Assembly: GCA_050700835.1 (NCBI GenBank)
Contig: JBOHDX010000068.1
Span: forward strand, 1 to 53,289
DNA: 53,289 bases
DNA from: JBOHDX01 sp050700835
Lineage (GTDB): Bacteria > Actinomycetota > Actinomycetes > Propionibacteriales > Nocardioidaceae
Direction: 5' to 3'
Every line of letters begins with the position of its first letter. Position 1 is the stretch's first letter. The position numbers were made by a program, and so were the translations under genes. Shown here one piece after another: positions 50,065 through 53,289 of this stretch. A model generated the notes under the pieces. That model saw only the letters and a list, made by a program, of their open reading frames with translations, was not told the origin of the DNA and did not search any database.

Positions 50065-51369
50065 ATGTCAACCACGTCCGCGCTCCCGCGCACGCTCGCC
50101 CGGGACTTGGCGTCCGCGGTCGGACGACCCGTGCTGGTGGAGGGATGGGTCCATCGTCGCAGGCGCCTGTCGGCCGTGACGTTCCTGATCGTCCGCGACC
50201 GCACCGGCCTGGCCCAGGCCGTGATCAAGGACCCGGCGGTTCTCGCCGGTCTGGACTCGTGGCCGGAGGAGACCGCGGTGTCCGTCACCGGGACCGTGGC
50301 TGCCAACGCGCAGGCGCCCGGCGGCGCGGAGATCGTGGACCCGGCCGTACGCCCCCTGAGCGGCCCGTCGGACACCCCGGTGGTCGAGCTGTGGAGACCG
50401 AACCTGGACGCCAGCCTGCCCGTGCTCCTCGACCACGCGCCGGTCACCTGGCGGCATCCCCGGAGGCAGGCGGTGTGGCAGATCGCGGCCGCGTCGCTCA
50501 AGGGGTTCCGCGACACGCTGGCCGCAGCCGAGTTCACCGAGGTGCAGACGCCGAAGATCGTCGGCAGCTCCACCGAGTCGGGTGCCAACGTGTTCCGGCT
50601 GGACTACTTCGGCCGTCCGGCCTACCTCGCGCAGTCACCCCAGCTGTACAAGCAGACGCTCGTCGGGGTCTTCGAGCGCGTCTTCGAGGTCGGCCCGGTC
50701 TTCCGCGCCGAGCCGCACGACACCGTGCGGCACCTGGCGGAGTACGTCAGCCTCGACGTCGAGCTGGGCTTCATCCGCGACCACCACGACGTGATCGCGG
50801 TGCTGCGCGACGTGTTCGCCGGCATGGTCGACTCCGCACGCGCGCACGCTGCCGACGCGGTGGAGCTGCTCGACCTCCAGCTGCCGACCGTGCCCGACGA
50901 GTTCCCGGTGATCCACTTCCGCGACGCACTCGCCAAGCTGGGCGTCGACCCGGACGAGCCCGACTTCGCCCCGGAGCACGAACGCGCGCTGGGCGCGTGG
51001 GCCCGTGAGACGCACGGCACGGACTTCATCGTGGTCGAGGGCTACCCCACCGCCAAGCGCGCGTTCTACACCCACCCCGACCCCCACGAGCCGCGTTGGT
51101 CACGGTCGTTCGACTTGCTGTTCCGCGGTCTCGAGTTGGTGAGCGGTGCGCAGCGGCTGCACCGGTACGAGGACTACGTCGCCACGCTGACCGAACGGGG
51201 CGAGTCGCTCGAGCCCTATGCCGACTACGTCGAGACGTTCCGCTTCGGTATCCCGCCGCATGGCGGCTTCGCCATCGGCCTCGAACGATGGGTGGCACGG
51301 GTGGTCGAGGCGGACAACATTCGGACCACCACGTTGTTCCCCCGCGACCTGCACCGACTGACACCCTGA
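50065..51369 (+). CDS. aspS: Aspartyl-tRNA synthetase, archaeal-type (AspS2)
   Basis: Class II synthetase of 434 residues, short and without the GAD insertion of bacterial AspRS. The N-terminal OB domain reads VLVEGWVHRRRRLSAVTFLIVRDRTGLAQAVIK; FTEVQTPKIVGSSTESGANVFRLDYFGRPAYLAQSPQLYKQ is the Asp-binding motif block; motif 2 is VFRAEPHDTVRHLAEYVSLDVEL, motif 3 is GGFAIGLERWVARV. This layout is that of archaeal-type, often non-discriminating AspRS, which can also charge tRNA-Asn for GatCAB. ATG 50065 is eight bases after GGAGG; the in-frame GTG 50056 lies in the ribosome binding site. Control by the T-box leader is inferred from the sequence. Confidence 0.93.
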   Translation: MSTTSALPRTLARDLASAVGRPVLVEGWVHRRRRLSAVTFLIVRDRTGLAQAVIKDPAVLAGLDSWPEETAVSVTGTVAANAQAPGGAEIVDPAVRPLSGPSDTPVVELWRPNLDASLPVLLDHAPVTWRHPRRQAVWQIAAASLKGFRDTLAAAEFTEVQTPKIVGSSTESGANVFRLDYFGRPAYLAQSPQLYKQTLVGVFERVFEVGPVFRAEPHDTVRHLAEYVSLDVELGFIRDHHDVIAVLRDVFAGMVDSARAHAADAVELLDLQLPTVPDEFPVIHFRDALAKLGVDPDEPDFAPEHERALGAWARETHGTDFIVVEGYPTAKRAFYTHPDPHEPRWSRSFDLLFRGLELVSGAQRLHRYEDYVATLTERGESLEPYADYVETFRFGIPPHGGFAIGLERWVARVVEADNIRTTTLFPRDLHRLTP

Positions 51370-51383
51370 GGCGTACCGGCTGA

Positions 51384-51406
51384 GCCCCGTCTCGGCAGGT
51401 CGGGGC
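51384..51406 (+). terminator. Hairpin between aspS and the DoxX gene
   Basis: GCCCCG (51384-51389) and CGGGGC (51401-51406) with an 11-base loop, 14 bases after the aspS stop. No U run follows. Confidence 0.45.
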
Positions 51407-51414
51407 AAACTCGG

Positions 51415-51421
51415 TAACAAT
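51415..51421 (+). promoter_or_regulatory. -10-like box (TAACAAT) before the DoxX gene
   Basis: TAACAAT ends six bases before the ATG at 51428, an arrangement close to that of the other leaderless genes. No ribosome binding site is present. Confidence 0.45.
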
Positions 51422-51427
51422 GGGGCC

Positions 51428-51907
51428 ATGACGCTGCTGCGAGCTGTTGCCCGACCGATGCTGGCCTCGATGTTCGTCGTGGGGGGCCTCAACTCCGTGA
51501 AGAACGCCAAAGCGATGGCTCCCCGCGCCAAGCCGATCACCGACAAGCTGACCGCTCTGGCGCAGTCGGTGGCGCCTCAGTTTCCGCTGCCCGACAACGC
51601 CGAGATGTTCGTGCGGGTCAACGGTGCCGTGCACATCGCGGCGGGGGCGGCGCTCGCCACCGGTCGGGTGCCGCGGCTCAGCGCCATGGTCCTGGCCGGG
51701 ACCATGGTCCCGACGACCCTGGCCGGCCACCCGTTCTGGGCTGAGTCCGACCCGACGGCTCGCGCCAACCAGCGCACGCACTTCTTCAAGAACGTGTCGA
51801 TGATCGGCGGGCTGCTGATGGCCATGCTGGATCCCGACCCGCACAAGAAGATCTTGGTGGCCCGCGCCAAGGACAAGATCGTCGAGATCGCGCCGACGTC
51901 GTCCTGA
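51428..51907 (+). CDS. DoxX family membrane protein
   Basis: Protein of 159 residues with about four hydrophobic segments. The pattern RAVARPMLASMFVVGGLNSVKNAKAM near the N terminus, RVNGAVHIAAGAALATGRVPRLSAMVLAGTMVPTTLAGHPFW in the middle, and HFFKNVSMIGGLLMAMLD is typical of DoxX/SURF4-type proteins. The family includes parts of redox complexes (with SseA and SodA in mycobacteria, from memory), but the function here is unknown. The aroA gene follows after 24 bases. Confidence 0.85.
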   Translation: MTLLRAVARPMLASMFVVGGLNSVKNAKAMAPRAKPITDKLTALAQSVAPQFPLPDNAEMFVRVNGAVHIAAGAALATGRVPRLSAMVLAGTMVPTTLAGHPFWAESDPTARANQRTHFFKNVSMIGGLLMAMLDPDPHKKILVARAKDKIVEIAPTSS

Positions 51908-51917
51908 TCGTTCGCAC

Positions 51918-51923
51918 TACGCT
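51918..51923 (+). promoter_or_regulatory. -10-like box (TACGCT) close to the aroA start
   Basis: TACGCT is followed by eight bases and the ATG at 51932, the spacing seen at sigR. No ribosome binding site is present. Confidence 0.35.
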
Positions 51924-51931
51924 CGGCGTCG

Positions 51932-53236
51932 ATGACGTCGATCTCACCGGCCCCGACCGCGCCCTGGGCAGCCCCGCGCGTACGCACGCCGGTGGATGCA
52001 TCGGTGAGGTTGCCTGGGTCGAAGTCGCTGACCAACCGGGTGCTGCTGCTCGCGGCCCTGTCGGACGGGCCCTCAACGCTGACGGGCCCGCTGCGCGCCC
52101 GCGACACCACGCTGATGGCGGACGGACTGCGCTCCCTCGGCGTGGGAGTCGAGAGCGTCGGCGACGACTGGCGGGTCGTGCCCCGGGCGTTGCGGGGCCC
52201 GGCGGTCGTCGACTGCGGACTGGCCGGCACCGTCATGCGTTTCCTGCCCCCTGTAGCGGCTCTGGCCCACGGCCGCGTCGACTTCGACGGTGACCCGCGA
52301 GCGCGGGAGCGACCGATGGGCGAGGTGGTCACGGCGCTCCGCGTGCTCGGGGTCGAGGTCGACGACCACGGGCGAGGCGCGCTGCCGCTGAGCGTTCTCG
52401 GTCGCGGCACGGTGCCCGGCGGAGTGGTCACCGTCGACGCCTCCGGATCCAGCCAGTTCGTGTCGGCCCTGCTGCTCGCCGGCGCCGCGTACCGGCACGG
52501 TGTCGACGTGCGCCACGTGGGCAAGCCCGTCCCGTCTCTGCCGCACATCGACATGACGGTCACCCAGCTGCGGCTGCGCGGCGTCGAGGTGGACGATTCC
52601 GAGCCGAACCGGTGGGTCGTCCATCCCGGCGCAGTCCACGCGCTCGACTGCGCGGTCGAACCGGACCTGTCGAACGCGGCGCCGTTCGTCGCCGCCGCCC
52701 TGACCACAGGCGGCCGGGTGCGTGTACGCGACTGGCCCGAGCGCACCGACCAGGCGGGCGATCGCCTGCGCGAGATCGTTTCTGTGATGGGCGGACACGC
52801 CGTACGCGATGGGGCTGACCTCGTGGTCACCGGGTCGGGGGACGGGATCCACGGTGTGGTGCTCGACCTCCACGACGTGGGTGAGCTGACCCCGGTGGTG
52901 GCCACGTTGTGCGCGCTGGCGCGGTCGACGTCGACGCTGCACGGGATCGCGCACCTGCGCGGTCACGAGACCGACCGGCTGGCCGCACTCGCCACCGAGA
53001 TCAACCGGCTCGGGGGGTCGGTGACCGAGCTCGACGACGGGCTGCGGATCGAACCGACGCCCCTGCACGGCGGCGAGTTCGGCACCTACGCCGACCACCG
53101 GATGGCTCATGCCGGCACGGTGCTCGCGCTTGCGGTCGACGGCGTCTCGGTAGCGGACGCGGCAACGACGTCGAAGACGTTCCCTGGTTTCGTCGACGCG
53201 TGGGAGCGGTTCGTTCGCAGGCAGGACACAGCGTGA
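51932..53236 (+). CDS. aroA: 3-phosphoshikimate 1-carboxyvinyltransferase (EPSP synthase)
   Basis: Sixth step of the shikimate pathway, 434 residues, two-domain inside-out barrel. Signatures: RLPGSKSLTNRVLLLAALSDGPSTLTGPLRARDTTLMADGLRSLG (PGSKS near residue 30); VVDCGLAGTVMRFLPPVAAL (AGT-R); DGDPRARERPMGEVVTALRVLG; SGSSQFVSALLLAGA; and LRGHETDRLAALATEINRLG. The class I pattern with PGSKSLTNR suggests glyphosate sensitivity by homology. aroA next to sigR/rsrA and SRAP is a conserved actinobacterial neighbourhood. Confidence 0.97.
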   Translation: MTSISPAPTAPWAAPRVRTPVDASVRLPGSKSLTNRVLLLAALSDGPSTLTGPLRARDTTLMADGLRSLGVGVESVGDDWRVVPRALRGPAVVDCGLAGTVMRFLPPVAALAHGRVDFDGDPRARERPMGEVVTALRVLGVEVDDHGRGALPLSVLGRGTVPGGVVTVDASGSSQFVSALLLAGAAYRHGVDVRHVGKPVPSLPHIDMTVTQLRLRGVEVDDSEPNRWVVHPGAVHALDCAVEPDLSNAAPFVAAALTTGGRVRVRDWPERTDQAGDRLREIVSVMGGHAVRDGADLVVTGSGDGIHGVVLDLHDVGELTPVVATLCALARSTSTLHGIAHLRGHETDRLAALATEINRLGGSVTELDDGLRIEPTPLHGGEFGTYADHRMAHAGTVLALAVDGVSVADAATTSKTFPGFVDAWERFVRRQDTA

Positions 53237-53260
53237 GACAGCCCCACACCCCCACCCCGC

Positions 53261-53289
53261 GATCCGACAGTTACGCACGCGTGCGTAAC
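53261..53289. repeat. 18-bp dispersed repeat extended to a perfect 20-bp palindrome, cut by the window end
   Basis: GATCCGACAGTTACGCAC (53261-53278) is identical to the 35-kb copies. From 53270 it runs into GTTACGCACGCGTGCGTAAC (53270-53289), a perfect palindrome. The next bases are unseen; if symmetric, they would complete a hairpin of 19 bp arms after aroA. Confidence 0.88.

Overview
This is a high-GC, gene-dense segment of an actinobacterial chromosome. The lineage markers are a WhiB1-type iron-sulfur regulator, a SigR/RsrA pair, the 24-residue ribosomal protein bL37, a fused E2-E1 2-oxoglutarate dehydrogenase (Kgd/OdhA type), a nickel superoxide dismutase with its maturation protease, and a full H+-ATP synthase operon with separate b and delta subunits. 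A Propionibacteriales/Nocardioidaceae-like organism is my best guess, but the sequence alone does not settle the genus.

Left part (1-25.4 kb), almost all on the minus strand: the start of a B12-dependent acyl-CoA mutase (MeaA type); a STAS protein; a small membrane protein; a PduO-type cob(I)alamin adenosyltransferase, which makes the mutase cofactor; then, read right to left, argS-lysA-hom-thrC-thrB, rho, a glutathione peroxidase, rpmE-prfA-prmC-sua5-wecA, and atpZ/atpI-atpB-E-F-H-A-G-D-C followed by a DUF2550 gene. From memory, this is the order of the M. tuberculosis Rv1292-Rv1314 block. Many junctions are ATGA/GTGA overlaps.

Middle (25.4-38.9 kb): a stand-alone receiver protein, tRNA-Arg(CCG), a secreted beta-propeller protein, an LCP-family protein overlapping a histidine-tailed lipoprotein gene, kgd with a tiny DUF6104 gene, an MDR oxidoreductase, a malic enzyme with a His/Pro-repeat N terminus, divergent sodX/sodN, and an anti-sigma/sigma pair of the SigF family.

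Right part (38.9-53.3 kb): whiB1 convergent with a PdtaS-like kinase; a DUF2785 gene; a DUF3311/MctP-type monocarboxylate transporter; a ThDP enzyme; a GNAT protein; an FlK-like thioesterase; bL37; rsrA-sigR; an alpha/beta hydrolase; an SRAP protein; an archaeal-type aspartyl-tRNA synthetase under a T-box riboswitch; a DoxX protein; and aroA. This resembles M. tuberculosis Rv3219-Rv3227 with insertions.

Three things stand out beyond the gene list. (1) At least six genes have a TANNNT -10 box exactly six bases before ATG/GTG, the architecture of leaderless transcripts. (2) Many intergenic gaps carry short direct or tandem repeats (10, 17, 22, 25, 33 or 41 bp periods), several in inverted pairs around genes; one 18-bp motif recurs 18 kb apart. 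(3) The aspS leader is a complete T-box with a GAC (Asp) specifier that appears to work by uncovering the ribosome binding site. No insertion sequence, prophage, CRISPR array or rRNA is visible.
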